Below, piece after piece: positions 50,800-60,706 of a stretch of DNA of 64,000 nt. Location: NCBI RefSeq assembly GCF_900100735.1, contig NZ_FNCJ01000020.1:1-64000 (forward strand). Direction: 5' to 3'. The DNA comes from Paraburkholderia phenazinium (GTDB lineage: Bacteria > Pseudomonadota > Gammaproteobacteria > Burkholderiales > Burkholderiaceae). The notes under the pieces are model-generated. The model did no database searches and was not told the DNA's origin. It saw only the letters and a list, made by a program, of their open reading frames with translations. Position numbers and translations under genes: made by a program. Position 1 is the stretch's first letter, and each line of letters starts with the position of its first letter.

Positions 50800-52920
50800 A
50801 TGAACGCGGCCGACTTCGCGCCTCAAGCACTCGTCGACGCGCAGCGGTTCTTGCGCGCCCAGCTCGCACCGTATCCGGGGCGCGCCAATGTGATGCTGCG
50901 CTGCGTGCTGACGAGCGCGATCGTGATCGTCATCTCCAATACGCTCGAGGTGCCCGCGCTCGCGGTCTCCCTGTTGGTGGTGTTTTACGTCACGCAGTCG
51001 AACGTGGTGATCACACGGCTCGCGGGCGTCATGTTCCTGGTCGGCTCGACGCTGGCGATCGGTCTCTCGATCCTGCTGCTGAAATTCACCTTCGAATACC
51101 CGTTGATACGCATCGTCGCGGCGAGTGTGCTGTTCTTTTGCAGCGTCTACCTGATGCGTATTCTGAAGATCGGCATCATGTTTTTTCTGGTCGCATTGGT
51201 CGTGATTTACGTGCAGACCTTCGTCGACCTGACCGACCAGGCCGAGGTGCTGACACGTGCGGCCCTATGGGTGTGGGTCGCGGTGAACTACACGATCGCG
51301 CTGACGCTGCTGGTCAATACCTTGCTCTTGCCGGCCGAACCGCAACGGCAGTTGACTGCAGAAATTCACCGCCAATTGCAGGCGGTCGACGCCCATCTTG
51401 CGCACCAGACAGGCGACGGCCCGGCTGCCGAGCCGATCACGACGATGGCGATCCAGCAAGGCGCGCTGGCGCTGCAAAAGCTGCTCAAGTTCGCCGCGAT
51501 GCGCGACGCTGAGTATCGAAAGGACGAAGCGCATCATCTGGCGTGCGTGACGACGGTCTCGCGGCTCTATCGCGCGGCGGCCGAATTGCCCGCGTCGCTG
51601 CACGCATCGGCGCCACAGCGTGAGTGGTTGCGGGAATTGCGCGCCAACTGCCACGCGCTGGACGAAGCGGTAGAGGCTGGTTTGCGGTATCACACGGTCA
51701 GGCCGCCGTCGCCGGGCGCATCCTCTTCATCCAGCACGCGACGCGACGAGGCCGAAGATTCGATTCCAGCGGCGGCCGACATGGAGCGCGCGCTGCGCCT
51801 GCTCAGCCATCTCGATGCTCCCGACGCGGCGCCGGCCAGCAAGGCGGCACCGGATCCGATGGTCGTACCGGATGCGTTTACCAACCCGGTCTATGCGCGC
51901 TTTTCTCTGAAGACCCTGCTCGCGGTGCTGGTGTGCTACGTCATTTATAACGCGCTCGACTGGCAAGGCATTCACACCATTATGCTGACCTGCGTGATCA
52001 TCGCGTTGCCGAGTCTGGGCGCCTCGACGCAGCGCGCGTTGCTGCGCGTCGGCGGTGCGCTGATCGGCAGTGCGCTGGCGCTATTCATGGTGGTGTTTGT
52101 GATTCCGCATCTGGACAGCATCGTCGGCCTGCTATTGATCTCGTTGCCGGTGATTGCGCTCGGGGCATGGGTCTCGGCAGGCGGGGAGCGCATCAGCTAC
52201 GCGGGGATTCAGATCGTATTTACGTTTTCTCTGGCCTTCCTCGAGGACTTCGGGCCCAGCTCGAATCTCACCGAGATTCGCGACCGGATGGTGGGGATTC
52301 TGCTGGGCGTCGGCATTTCGACCTTGATCCAGGTGTCGCTGTGGCCGGAAGGCGAGGGCGATGCCCTGCGCCGCAAGCTATCGGCGATGCTGCGCTCGGT
52401 CGCGGCACTCCTGCGCGCGCCCCCGGCCGATGGCCCTCCGACCCAGGAATTGCCGCACGCCCGGCAACAATTGCAAACCTGGGCGGTGCTGGCTGACTGC
52501 GAGGCGACGCTGGCGCGCGTCGCGCTCGAACCGAGCTGGCAGGAAGGCGAGCAGGCGCTATTGACGCTGCGCGCGCAAGCGGTTCTCGCGCAAGGACGCG
52601 AAATCATGCTGGCGGGCAATGCCTTGCACAATGCGCTCGCCGTGCGCCCCGCCATCCAGAGCGAACCCGTCTATGCAGCGGGGCAGGCCCTCCAGGCGCG
52701 GGCTGCGGCGGACCTTGGACTGTACGCGGACGGACTGGCCGCAAATCCACCGGCTGCCCATGCGCCGCCCCGTATTGCGCTAGACGGGCTTGAGGGGCAG
52801 CCCGATTCACCTGTTCTTGCCGGCGCCCGCAGCCTCGTGCGCCAGTTGTCCGGCTTGCCGGATTGGAGTGTGCCGGCACCGATCCCCGTGATCCTGCGCG
52901 AGTCTCATGAGCATGATTAA
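50800..52920 (+). CDS. mdtO: FUSC-family inner-membrane exporter (MdtO-like)
   Basis: A 706-residue aromatic-acid-exporter-type protein. Two membrane bundles of about six helices each (~35-170 and ~365-510) are separated by a cytoplasmic helical region. This is the standard FUSC layout. The second bundle includes ARFSLKTLLAVLVCYVIYNA and VSAGGERISYAGIQIVFTFS. It probably exports organic acids or xenobiotics with the adaptor and channel on either side. Its 3' end overlaps the channel gene by 14 bp. Confidence 0.87.
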   Translation: MNAADFAPQALVDAQRFLRAQLAPYPGRANVMLRCVLTSAIVIVISNTLEVPALAVSLLVVFYVTQSNVVITRLAGVMFLVGSTLAIGLSILLLKFTFEYPLIRIVAASVLFFCSVYLMRILKIGIMFFLVALVVIYVQTFVDLTDQAEVLTRAALWVWVAVNYTIALTLLVNTLLLPAEPQRQLTAEIHRQLQAVDAHLAHQTGDGPAAEPITTMAIQQGALALQKLLKFAAMRDAEYRKDEAHHLACVTTVSRLYRAAAELPASLHASAPQREWLRELRANCHALDEAVEAGLRYHTVRPPSPGASSSSSTRRDEAEDSIPAAADMERALRLLSHLDAPDAAPASKAAPDPMVVPDAFTNPVYARFSLKTLLAVLVCYVIYNALDWQGIHTIMLTCVIIALPSLGASTQRALLRVGGALIGSALALFMVVFVIPHLDSIVGLLLISLPVIALGAWVSAGGERISYAGIQIVFTFSLAFLEDFGPSSNLTEIRDRMVGILLGVGISTLIQVSLWPEGEGDALRRKLSAMLRSVAALLRAPPADGPPTQELPHARQQLQTWAVLADCEATLARVALEPSWQEGEQALLTLRAQAVLAQGREIMLAGNALHNALAVRPAIQSEPVYAAGQALQARAAADLGLYADGLAANPPAAHAPPRIALDGLEGQPDSPVLAGARSLVRQLSGLPDWSVPAPIPVILRESHEHD

Positions 52921-54418
52921 ACGAGAGCGCTTCACTCGACCCCTGTCTTTGCGCCGCGCCGCGCCGACGGCGCCTGTGGCGCTTGTGGCACTCGTCGGCT
53001 GCGCTTTAGCCGGCTGTGCGCTGATGCACCACGACGGTAAGCCCACGGACGCCATCCAGCCCGAACAGATCCGCCTCGCTGACGACATCCATCTGGCCCG
53101 CGACGGCTGGCCGTCCGCTCGCTGGTGGAGCGCCTACGGCGATCCGCAACTCGACGGCCTGATCGAGCGCGCCCTTGCCGACGCACCGACGATGGTGATA
53201 GCGCGCAGCCGGGTGGCGCAGGCACAGTCGGACGTCGAACTGGTCAAGGCGGGCTCGAATCTGCAGGTGACGGCGTTGGGCGCGATCGATCGCGAACATG
53301 TCTCCTCACAGGGCTTTCTCGGGCCGTTCGCACTGAACGAACCGGCGCTCGGGTTCACCGGACCGTGGTACACCTTAGGGATTGTTGGCCTGGGCGCGAG
53401 CCTTAACGTCGATCTATGGGGCAAGCAGCGCGCCCAGGTCGCGGCGGCGCTGGGCGTGCATAACGCGCGGCTGGCGGAGACGTCGGCGGTGGAACTCGAA
53501 ATCTCCACCGACGTTGCGCAGTTGTACTACGGAATTCAGACTGCTTATCAACTCATCGATTTGCTACAGCAGTCGGGCGAGGTGGCGGCGTTCTCCGTTC
53601 AGACGCATCAGGCCCGCGCGGCCCGCGGCCTCGAATCGCAGACGCAGACCCAGGAGGCGCGCGCGACGCTGCTCGCGGTGCAGCAGCAGATCGTCGCGGC
53701 GCAGGGGCGCATCAAGCAGTTCCGCGAATCGTTGCGGGCATTGAGCGGGGCGGGGCCGGACGACTTGCCGGCGATCCAGCCGGTGCCGCTGCCGCAAGCA
53801 CAGGCGGCCTTGCCGTCGACGCTTGCCTATGAGCTGCTGGCACGGCGGCCGGACTTGCAGGCGATGCGCTGGTATGTGCAAGCGTCGTTCGACCGGATCG
53901 ATGCGGCCAAGGCGGCGTTTTATCCGAGCTTCGATATCAAGGCGTTCTTTGGCGTCAACGCACTGCATCTATCGGATCTGTTCACACATGGGAGTCAGCA
54001 GATCAATCTGCTGCCGGGCCTGTATCTGCCGATCTTCGATGGTGGGCGTCTGAATGCGAATCTGGGTGGTGCGCGTACGGCGAGCAATACGCTCATCGAG
54101 CAATATAACCAGGCGGTGCTCAATGCCGTGCGCGATGTTGCGCTGACCGGCAGCCGGCTGCAGGATCTGGACGCGGAGTCGCAATTGCAACAGCAGAAGG
54201 TGCAAGCCGTCGCGTTTGCGCAGGATAGCGCCGAGGCGCACTATCACCGCGGTCTGGCCAGCAGGCTGGTAGCGATGGATGCGCGCCAGCCGGTGATTGC
54301 GGAGCGTGTGGCGCTCCTCGACATTCAAGGGCAGCAGTTGAGCCAGGCGGTGGCGCTGGTGAAGGCGCTTGGCGGTGGGTATCGGGCGGAGGCGCCGGTT
54401 GTGCTGACGCCACGTTAA
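52907..54418 (+). CDS. mdtP: Outer-membrane efflux channel, NodT family (MdtP-like)
   Basis: A 503-residue TolC-like lipoprotein channel. The signal peptide ends in the lipobox LAGC (Cys ~38, VGCALAGCALMHHDG). Two OEP repeats follow, typical of the NodT branch (WWSAYGDPQLDGLIERALAD, LGASLNVDLWGKQRAQV, LAYELLARRPDLQAMRWYVQ, FYPSFDIKAFFGVNALHLSD). It completes a tripartite pump with the two preceding genes. Confidence 0.9.
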   Translation: MSMIKRERFTRPLSLRRAAPTAPVALVALVGCALAGCALMHHDGKPTDAIQPEQIRLADDIHLARDGWPSARWWSAYGDPQLDGLIERALADAPTMVIARSRVAQAQSDVELVKAGSNLQVTALGAIDREHVSSQGFLGPFALNEPALGFTGPWYTLGIVGLGASLNVDLWGKQRAQVAAALGVHNARLAETSAVELEISTDVAQLYYGIQTAYQLIDLLQQSGEVAAFSVQTHQARAARGLESQTQTQEARATLLAVQQQIVAAQGRIKQFRESLRALSGAGPDDLPAIQPVPLPQAQAALPSTLAYELLARRPDLQAMRWYVQASFDRIDAAKAAFYPSFDIKAFFGVNALHLSDLFTHGSQQINLLPGLYLPIFDGGRLNANLGGARTASNTLIEQYNQAVLNAVRDVALTGSRLQDLDAESQLQQQKVQAVAFAQDSAEAHYHRGLASRLVAMDARQPVIAERVALLDIQGQQLSQAVALVKALGGGYRAEAPVVLTPR

Positions 54419-54477
54419 AAATTTGCGCTAGCTCAATACGACGCCAAGGTGTACTCGAGTTGAACTTGCGACACGAT

Positions 54478-54500
54478 ATGATATCACCTTGTGATATCAT
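54478..54500. promoter_or_regulatory. hicAB operator palindrome
   Basis: ATGATATCAC (54478-54487) and GTGATATCAT (54491-54500) are exact inverted repeats around CTT. The site ends 5 bp before the hicA ATG and overlaps the only plausible -10. This suits autorepression by the ribbon-helix-helix antitoxin HicB. Confidence 0.7.
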
Positions 54501-54505
54501 CGACC

Positions 54506-54760
54506 ATGAAAGTTAGGCACAAATCGACGTTGCACGCCGTATTCAGAAGACCGACGCACGGCGGCATCGTGTTCGCGGAAATTGAATCACTGATCGTTGC
54601 GTTAGGTGGCGAAGTTAGGGAAGGTGCTGGCTCGCGGGTTGCGTTTGAGTTGAATGGCAGTCGGCGATATTTGCATCGACCGCATCCGGGCAAGGATGCG
54701 AAAAAGTATCAGGTAGAGGAAGTGCGAGAGTGGTTCATCGAATTGGGAGTAACGCCATGA
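54506..54760 (+). CDS. hicA: HicA-family toxin
   Basis: An 84-residue dsRBD-fold mRNA interferase (RHKSTLHAVFRRPTHGGIVF, EIESLIVALGGEVREGAGSR, LHRPHPGKDAKKY). The position usually written GS-His in HicA is GSR here. This matches the longer RPHP-containing HicA subgroup, so activity may rely on the later His residues. The start follows the operator. The stop overlaps the hicB start (ATGA). Confidence 0.88.
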   Translation: MKVRHKSTLHAVFRRPTHGGIVFAEIESLIVALGGEVREGAGSRVAFELNGSRRYLHRPHPGKDAKKYQVEEVREWFIELGVTP

Positions 54761-55098
54761 TGAATGCAATGACCTACAAAGGCTATCTAGGTAAGGTCGG
54801 ATTCGATCCAAGCAACAATATTTTTGTTGGGCATGTGCTTGGTGTGTCGGATCGAATCACTTTCCACGGCGAAACGGTGGCCGAGTTGACGGCCGACTTT
54901 CGCGAAGCAGTTGATCACTACTTGGACGATTGTGCGAAGACCGGGCGGGAACCTCAAAAGGCTGCATCGGGCAAGCTAATGCTCCGGATCCGTCCGGAGG
55001 TTCATGCTGCAGTCAGCGTTGCCGCTGCGGCTGCCGGCAAAAGTATTAGCCAATGGGCCGACGAGGTATTGGACCAGGCATCCCACGCGCTCGGTTGA
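54757..55098 (+). CDS. hicB: HicB-family antitoxin
   Basis: A 113-residue antitoxin. The N-terminal degenerate RNase H-like HicB fold is at ~5-60 (YKGYLGKVGFDPSNNIFVGH, FHGETVAELTADFREAVDHY). The C-terminal ribbon-helix-helix DNA-binding end is at ~75-113 (KLMLRIRPEVHAAVSVAAAA, GKSISQWADEVLDQ). It neutralises HicA and should bind the palindrome before hicA. The ATG overlapping the hicA stop is preferred over an upstream GTG. Confidence 0.9.
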   Translation: MMNAMTYKGYLGKVGFDPSNNIFVGHVLGVSDRITFHGETVAELTADFREAVDHYLDDCAKTGREPQKAASGKLMLRIRPEVHAAVSVAAAAAGKSISQWADEVLDQASHALG

Positions 55099-55241
55099 GG
55101 CAGTAACGGGCTGGTCGTGGGCGAAGAGCGTGTGCGTATTTAGCGACGCCGTTCGGACGCTGATCTTTCGAATCATCGTGTCGTAACTCATGTCGACCCT
55201 GCCCCCGTCGATATCCCGAACAAAACCAGAGGAGGTCCCTC

Positions 55242-56075
55242 ATGTGCCGCTGGCTCGCCTACACCGGAAACCCCGTCCAACTCGAGACGGTGCTGTTTCG
55301 CGCCAAACACTCGCTGATCGATCAAAGCCTGCATTCGCGCCTGGGCCACACCACCACCAATGGCGACGGCTTCGGCATTGGCTGGTACGGGCATCCTACC
55401 GAGATCCCGTTCCGCTACCGCTGCATGCAGCCCGCCTGGAGCGACCGGAACCTTCGCGAAGCCGCCCGCGCGATCCACTCGCCGCTGTTCGTCGCCCACA
55501 TTCGCGCCGCCACCGATACCCCCGCTCAGGAAACCAATTGCCACCCGTTTCGCTATGGCCGGTGGCTGTTCGTCCACAACGGTCTCGTACGTAAGTACCC
55601 GTCGGTGCGGCGCGAACTGATGCTGGCGATCAAGCCGGAACTGTTCCCGTCCATCGAAGGCTCGACCGATTCCGAGGTGCTGTTCTTCCTCGCGCTCACC
55701 TTTGGCCTGGAGCTCACGCCGGTTACCGCGCTGGAGCGGATGGTGGCCTTCGTTGAAGCGACCGGCCGCAAGAACGGCGTCGACGATCCGTTGAACATGA
55801 CCGTCTGCGCGACCGACGGCGAGCAGATCATCGCCGTGCGTTACTCCAGTGAACGCGACTCACGCTCGCTGTTCCATAGCACCTCGTTTCACCACCTGCA
55901 CGAGTTGTATCCGCACGACCCTCGCATCGCCGCGGCCGGCGACGATGCTTTCCTTGTCTTGTCCGAGCCGCTGGTGGATCTGCCAGGCTGGTGGGAGGAG
56001 ATTCCCGAGAGCACGGCGGTGGTCGCGCGTCACGGCGAAATCGAACAGTACGCGTTCAATCCGCATCTGGGCTAA
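55242..56075 (+). CDS. Class II glutamine amidotransferase (YafJ-like)
   Basis: A 277-residue Ntn-hydrolase glutaminase. After Met removal Cys2 (MCRWLAYTG) is the nucleophile. NGDGFGIGWYG (~44-54), FVAHIRAATDTPAQETNCHP and FVHNGLVRKY form the glutamine site. GAGGAGG is a strong ribosome site. It has only the amidotransferase domain, so it either works with an unlinked partner or acts as in EgtC/YafJ. No ergothioneine genes are near, so the product is unknown. Confidence 0.87.
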   Translation: MCRWLAYTGNPVQLETVLFRAKHSLIDQSLHSRLGHTTTNGDGFGIGWYGHPTEIPFRYRCMQPAWSDRNLREAARAIHSPLFVAHIRAATDTPAQETNCHPFRYGRWLFVHNGLVRKYPSVRRELMLAIKPELFPSIEGSTDSEVLFFLALTFGLELTPVTALERMVAFVEATGRKNGVDDPLNMTVCATDGEQIIAVRYSSERDSRSLFHSTSFHHLHELYPHDPRIAAAGDDAFLVLSEPLVDLPGWWEEIPESTAVVARHGEIEQYAFNPHLG

Positions 56076-56137
56076 GGGCGTGCTGCTCACGTGGTGCCTG
56101 GTTGAGCTTAACGGCGCTTTCTGCCGTGCCGTGTCGC

Positions 56138-57727
56138 TCAGCACCGCCCGTAGGCCGGGGCGCCCGCCGAACTCTCCCCAACATTGAACGCGGCGACGGC
56201 TGCTTGCAACTGACGCGCCTGGTCTTCGAATGACTGCGCTGCCGCAGCCGCCTGTTCGACGAGCGCCGCATTCTGTTGCGTCACGTTGTCCATCTGCGTA
56301 ACAGCCGTGTTGATCTGCTCGATGCCTTGGCTCTGCTGGCCCACTGCCGAGGCGATTTCCTGCACGATGGCTGTCATTCGCGCCATCGCGCTTTGCGCTT
56401 CCTGAATCGTCGCGCCGGTTTTCTCCACCAACTCGACGCCCACGCCGACTTTGCCCACCGCGTTGTGGATCAAGCCGCGAATTTCCTTGGCGGCGCCCGC
56501 ACTGCGCTGCGCCAGATTGCGCACTTCGCTTGCCACCACAGCGAAACCGCGGCCTTCTTCACCGGCCCGCGCCGCTTCCACTGCGGCGTTCAATGCAAGG
56601 ATATTGGTCTGGAAGGCGATGCCTTCGATCACCGCGATGATGTCCACCATCTTCTGCGACTCCCCGGAGATGTCGCGCATGGTGGCGACCACTTCGACCA
56701 CCATCGCTCCGCCGCGGTCGGTGACTTGCGCGGCGCTGGTCGCGAGCTGGCTCGCGCTGCGGGCGTTTTCCGCCGTTTGATGCACCATCGAGGTCATCTG
56801 TTCGAGGCTCGATGCGGTTTGCTGCAGCGCCGCCGCCTGGCTTTCGGTGCGAGCCGAGAGGTCGGCATTGCCGCTGGCAATTTCGCGGGCGGTCACCGCC
56901 ACGTTATCGGCCACGCCGCGAATCTCGCCGATGGTGCGCTTCAGTGCGTCGCGCATGCGCCGGATGGTCTGCATCAGGCTGTCGGTGTCGTTGCTGCGGG
57001 TACGAATGGGGACGGTCAGGTTACCCGCTGCAATCGCTTCGGTAACACCCGCGGCGTAATGCGGATCGCCGCCGATCGTGCGTTCGATACTGCGATTGGT
57101 CAACGCCACCAGCAGGGCGAGCAGCAGCGCCAGCACGAGGAATACGCCGCCCGCTGCGTAGAGCGAGTTGCGAAACGCGGTGGCGATATCGTCGGTATAG
57201 GCGCCGGTTGCGATGATCCAGTCCCACGGCGCATAGCGCAGCACGTAACCGAGCTTGTCGACCGCTTTGGCCGGCGTGACGTGCGGCCGCGGAAACACGT
57301 AGTCGACAAAGCCGCCTTGCGGCGCCTGCGCGGCCGCGGCGAAGCTGACGTAGTGATGGCGGCCATCGGCATCGGCGACATCGCTAAGGTCCTTGCCTTC
57401 CGTCGCCGGCTTCATTGGGTGCATCACCATCTGCGGCCGCGAATTGATGACAAGAAAGTAGCCATCCTCGCCATAGCGGATGCCGCGCAAGCGGGCGAGC
57501 GCCTCTTGACGCGCCTGATCTTCGGTCAGTTTACCGGCCTGCGCCAACGCAGCGTATTCCTCGACAATCGACAGACCAATATGCGCGACGTTGACCAGGT
57601 CGTTCTTGCGCTCGTCGATGCGGGTCTGGTACGACAAATAAGCCGCCGACACCGATACCAGCAGCAGGGCGGTCAGGCTGACGAGAAGCGGCAGCCAGAG
57701 TTTTTGCTTGAATCCGAGCTTGCGCAT
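56138..57727 (-). CDS. Methyl-accepting chemotaxis protein with Cache domain
   Basis: A 529-residue chemoreceptor. The first membrane helix is at ~11-33 (LWLPLLVSLTALLLVSVSAA). A periplasmic single Cache_2 domain is at ~35-185 (LRGIRYGEDGYFLVINSRPQ, YVLRYAPWDWIIATGAYTDD). The second helix is at ~190-212, HAMP to ~270, then the signalling hairpin with the tip VIEGIAFQTNILALNAAVEA and EEGRGFAVVASEVRNLAQRS. No chemotaxis kinase genes are adjacent. Cache_2 receptors often sense small carboxylates. Confidence 0.92.
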   Translation of the reverse strand: MRKLGFKQKLWLPLLVSLTALLLVSVSAAYLSYQTRIDERKNDLVNVAHIGLSIVEEYAALAQAGKLTEDQARQEALARLRGIRYGEDGYFLVINSRPQMVMHPMKPATEGKDLSDVADADGRHHYVSFAAAAQAPQGGFVDYVFPRPHVTPAKAVDKLGYVLRYAPWDWIIATGAYTDDIATAFRNSLYAAGGVFLVLALLLALLVALTNRSIERTIGGDPHYAAGVTEAIAAGNLTVPIRTRSNDTDSLMQTIRRMRDALKRTIGEIRGVADNVAVTAREIASGNADLSARTESQAAALQQTASSLEQMTSMVHQTAENARSASQLATSAAQVTDRGGAMVVEVVATMRDISGESQKMVDIIAVIEGIAFQTNILALNAAVEAARAGEEGRGFAVVASEVRNLAQRSAGAAKEIRGLIHNAVGKVGVGVELVEKTGATIQEAQSAMARMTAIVQEIASAVGQQSQGIEQINTAVTQMDNVTQQNAALVEQAAAAAQSFEDQARQLQAAVAAFNVGESSAGAPAYGRC

Positions 57728-58064
57728 TCACACTCCGTGAAGTGCCTGTTGAGTACGTCGGAGCCTTTTGCGACCGGCACCGGGCGGCGCATGGCGCACC
57801 ACTGGGGCGAGTCCAGATCTCCCTCACCTGGTTATCGGCATTCGCCGCCTGAAAATTTCTAGAGTGAAACCCTCGATGCGTGAGTGGTTCTACCTGGTGC
57901 GCATAGGGGAAGGTGGGGCAGCATCAATTCCTTTCGCCTTGAGCCGTAGCGCATGCGTGAAAGCTCGCGCGTAGGGCAGAGTGTCGCGGTGCCGTCAGCG
58001 AGGATGGATTGATCGTCGTCACTCGTCGATAATAGGTCCTTCAATCGATTATCCGGAGCCAACG
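57728..58064. other. Intergenic region, nothing evident
   Basis: Divergent promoter region between the chemoreceptor and the metallo-hydrolase gene. I saw no gene, clear promoter pair or strong repeat. Confidence 0.5.
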
Positions 58065-58925
58065 ATGTCGCCCTTCGTAGAAGCCTTCTTCGATCAAGCC
58101 ACTTCGACTGTGACCTATGTGGTGCATGCGGGCGAGGGTTCGGCCTGTGCGGTGATCGATCCGGTGCTCGACTACGATCCGAAGTCGGGCCGTACTTCTA
58201 CGGCATCTGCACAGCGCGTGGTTGCCTTCGTCCGTCAGCATGGGCTGCGAGTGGAGTGGATACTCGAGACACATGCGCATGCCGACCACCTGTCTGCCGC
58301 GCCTTATCTGAAGCAGACGTTGGGCGGCCGCACGGCGATTGGCGAAAACATTCGCACCGTGCAGGGCGTATTCAAAGGCGTCTTCAACCTGGGCGCGGAC
58401 GTCCAGACCGATGGCCGCCAGTTCGATCATCTGTTTGCCGCGGACGAAACGTTCACGATCGGTTCGTTGACAGCGCGTGCGCTGCACGTCCCAGGCCATA
58501 CGGCGGCGGATATCGCTTATCAGATCGAGGACGCGGTGTTTGTGGGCGATACGCTATTCATGCCGGATGTCGGTTCGGCACGCTGCGATTTCCCTGGCGG
58601 CGATGCGCGGATGCTGTATCGCTCCGTGCATAAGCTGCTCGCGTTGCCGGCGCATACGCGACTCTTCATGTGCCACGACTATCCGCCCGCCACACGCGAG
58701 CCGCAATGGCAGACCACCGTAGCCGAGCAGCGGCGCAGCAACATCCATCTGCACGACGGTGTGAGCGAAGAAGAGTTTGTGGCGATGCGCACGGCCCGCG
58801 ACCGCACGCTCAGCATGCCGATGCTGATCCTCCCGGCAATCCAGGTCAACATCCGCGCCGGGGCGTTGCCAGCAGCGGAGGATAACGGCGTGCGCTATCT
58901 GAAGATTCCGCTGAATGCGCTGTAA
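58065..58925 (+). CDS. Metallo-beta-lactamase-fold hydrolase, persulfide-dioxygenase-like
   Basis: A 286-residue MBL-fold protein. Metal motifs are ETHAHADHLSAA (HxHxDH, ~71-77), His in LHVPGHTAADIAYQ (~145), Asp in VFVGDTLFMPDVGSARCDFP (~166) and His in LFMCHDYPP. The SARCDF stretch and overall wording resemble the ETHE1/Blh group, which oxidise or sense persulfides, rather than glyoxalase II. GGAG precedes the ATG. A single-gene unit convergent with the CobT-like gene; no rhodanese or BigR regulator is visible. Confidence 0.85.
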   Translation: MSPFVEAFFDQATSTVTYVVHAGEGSACAVIDPVLDYDPKSGRTSTASAQRVVAFVRQHGLRVEWILETHAHADHLSAAPYLKQTLGGRTAIGENIRTVQGVFKGVFNLGADVQTDGRQFDHLFAADETFTIGSLTARALHVPGHTAADIAYQIEDAVFVGDTLFMPDVGSARCDFPGGDARMLYRSVHKLLALPAHTRLFMCHDYPPATREPQWQTTVAEQRRSNIHLHDGVSEEEFVAMRTARDRTLSMPMLILPAIQVNIRAGALPAAEDNGVRYLKIPLNAL

Positions 58926-58952
58926 ATGCCTGTGGATGCGCTGGAAAGGCAG

Positions 58953-60701
58953 CTAGCGCTTCAGCAGCATCGCGCTTAGCACGGAGAACACCGTAGAGGG
59001 CAGTTCCGCGAGCCGGCTGACAACCACGTTGTGCGGATAAAACGCCTCTACCGCATCCGTGAGCACACCAATCCCCACCAGTTCGATACCGCGCTTCTGG
59101 ATGGCCGCCACCCGCTCGCGCAGATCGCTGCGCAACACGAGCGGGTCGCCGTCGCCGGTAGCAGGGTAGCCATCGGAAAACACCATCAGGATGCGCCGCT
59201 GCGCAGCGTGATCCGCAAGCCGCGTCGCGGCCCAGGCGAGCGCCTCGCCGTCCGGATTTTCGTGGCCGCAGTCGATGCCGGTAAGTCCGCTCAGATCCGC
59301 CGCGCCGAAGCGTTTATAAATCTGCAGATCGAGCCGTTCGACTAGCCGGTTGTAGCGGTGCAGATCGACGCCAGCGGCGCGCTGGCGTTCGTATAGTTGC
59401 TTCATTTGCGGCGATTCGATCGAACTGTAGCCGAGCACTTCGCAATCGAAGCCCAACTGGGTCAACGCATCGCCGAGCGCCGCCGCACACAACTGCGCCA
59501 GCTCGATCTTGCGCCCAGCCATCGAGCCGCTGCGGTCGATCAGCAAGGTCACGGCGACGTCGCGCCCTTTGGTGGCGCGCTTGACCTTGAACGGCGTGCG
59601 ATAGCCGGGCGAGGTGGCAAGCTTCGCCAGCGACGGCCGGTCGATCTCGCCGCGCTCCTGCTCGCGCCGCCAGCGCGTGCGCTCGTCGGCGCTGAGCGCT
59701 CGTTCGAGCTTTTCCTTGAGTTGTGCCGTTTCGGCACGGGCGCGTGCGCGCAACTCGCGCCACGCGGTCATGTCGCCGCGCCCGGTCTGATCGTTGACGA
59801 CGTCGAATTCGGTGGCGAGCGGAATCGACATCACCATGCGTGCAGAGCCGCGCAGCGTTTGCGTGGTGCTGTCCGCTCGCGCGGCTGCGGGTTGCGCGTC
59901 GGCGAGGGCGTGGCCCATGCCGGCGCCGTTTAGCGCCTCGGCACTGCCGCTTGGTTCCAGGGGCGGGGGCGCCGCGCTTTCTTCGCTCGCGCGGGTGCCG
60001 TCGCTTTCGAACGGCGCCAACGGTTCGAAGGATGAACGCAGCGGATCGGTATCGATGTCCTCGGCGGTACCGGTAGTGAACATCATGTTGTTGACGTCAC
60101 CGGCCGAGAGCGTGCGAATCCGCGCCAAAATCGCCTGTGCCGCGGCGATGCTGTCCGCGGTCGAGCGGCTGCGGCTCGCGTGCTCGAGCAGATCCTGAGC
60201 AGCCACCAGCGCCGCGGACAGCGACTGGCTATCCTCCGCACCGCTGGCAGGCTCGTCCCAAAGCGCACGCTCCACACGCCAGATAAAGCGCTCGCGCCAA
60301 CGCATGCGATTCCACTGCTGCTGGGTGCGCGCCGCAGCATGCGCACGCAGCTTGCCGATAAACCAGCGGGCGCCGGGATATTCGTCGAGCAACTGCGCAC
60401 ACACGCGGCGGTCTTCGATCACCTGCGCCAGATTCGCCGCGACGCCTCGCGGCAGCGCTTCGAGTTGCGGCAGCGCGGAATGTTTGGCGCGCGCCACCAG
60501 CAGGTCCAGATAGCCGACCAGCACGTCGGTCGAGAGGCTGTCGCCCACCTCGTAGTCGGGAATCACGATGCGCCCCCGCTCCACGCGCGGTCCATCCGGG
60601 CTGAACACGACGCTCACGCCGTATTGTCCCGTGAGGACGCGCGCGATCTTGCTGAGCGCGGATTCGAACTCGAAGCCTTTGGCCTCGCGCGCCGTGTGCA
60701 T
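58953..60701 (-). CDS. CobT-like VWA-domain protein
   Basis: A 582-residue protein of the CobT family. The N-terminal half is helical (~1-200), a Ser/Ala/Pro-rich acidic linker is at ~205-290, and a C-terminal VWA domain from ~360 has the MIDAS LLIDRSGSMAGRKIELAQLC and then GHENPDGEALAWAATRLADH and RRILMVFSDGYPATGDGDPL. It pairs with the AAA+ gene just upstream (5-bp gap). It could be the real cobaltochelatase CobT. However, it is 25 kb from cobN, and a ChlI/ChlD pair already follows cobN, so a different AAA+/VWA function is possible. The start MHTAREAKGFEFESAL is where homology begins. Confidence 0.78.
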   Translation of the reverse strand: MHTAREAKGFEFESALSKIARVLTGQYGVSVVFSPDGPRVERGRIVIPDYEVGDSLSTDVLVGYLDLLVARAKHSALPQLEALPRGVAANLAQVIEDRRVCAQLLDEYPGARWFIGKLRAHAAARTQQQWNRMRWRERFIWRVERALWDEPASGAEDSQSLSAALVAAQDLLEHASRSRSTADSIAAAQAILARIRTLSAGDVNNMMFTTGTAEDIDTDPLRSSFEPLAPFESDGTRASEESAAPPPLEPSGSAEALNGAGMGHALADAQPAAARADSTTQTLRGSARMVMSIPLATEFDVVNDQTGRGDMTAWRELRARARAETAQLKEKLERALSADERTRWRREQERGEIDRPSLAKLATSPGYRTPFKVKRATKGRDVAVTLLIDRSGSMAGRKIELAQLCAAALGDALTQLGFDCEVLGYSSIESPQMKQLYERQRAAGVDLHRYNRLVERLDLQIYKRFGAADLSGLTGIDCGHENPDGEALAWAATRLADHAAQRRILMVFSDGYPATGDGDPLVLRSDLRERVAAIQKRGIELVGIGVLTDAVEAFYPHNVVVSRLAELPSTVFSVLSAMLLKR

Positions 60702-60706
60702 CGCGC

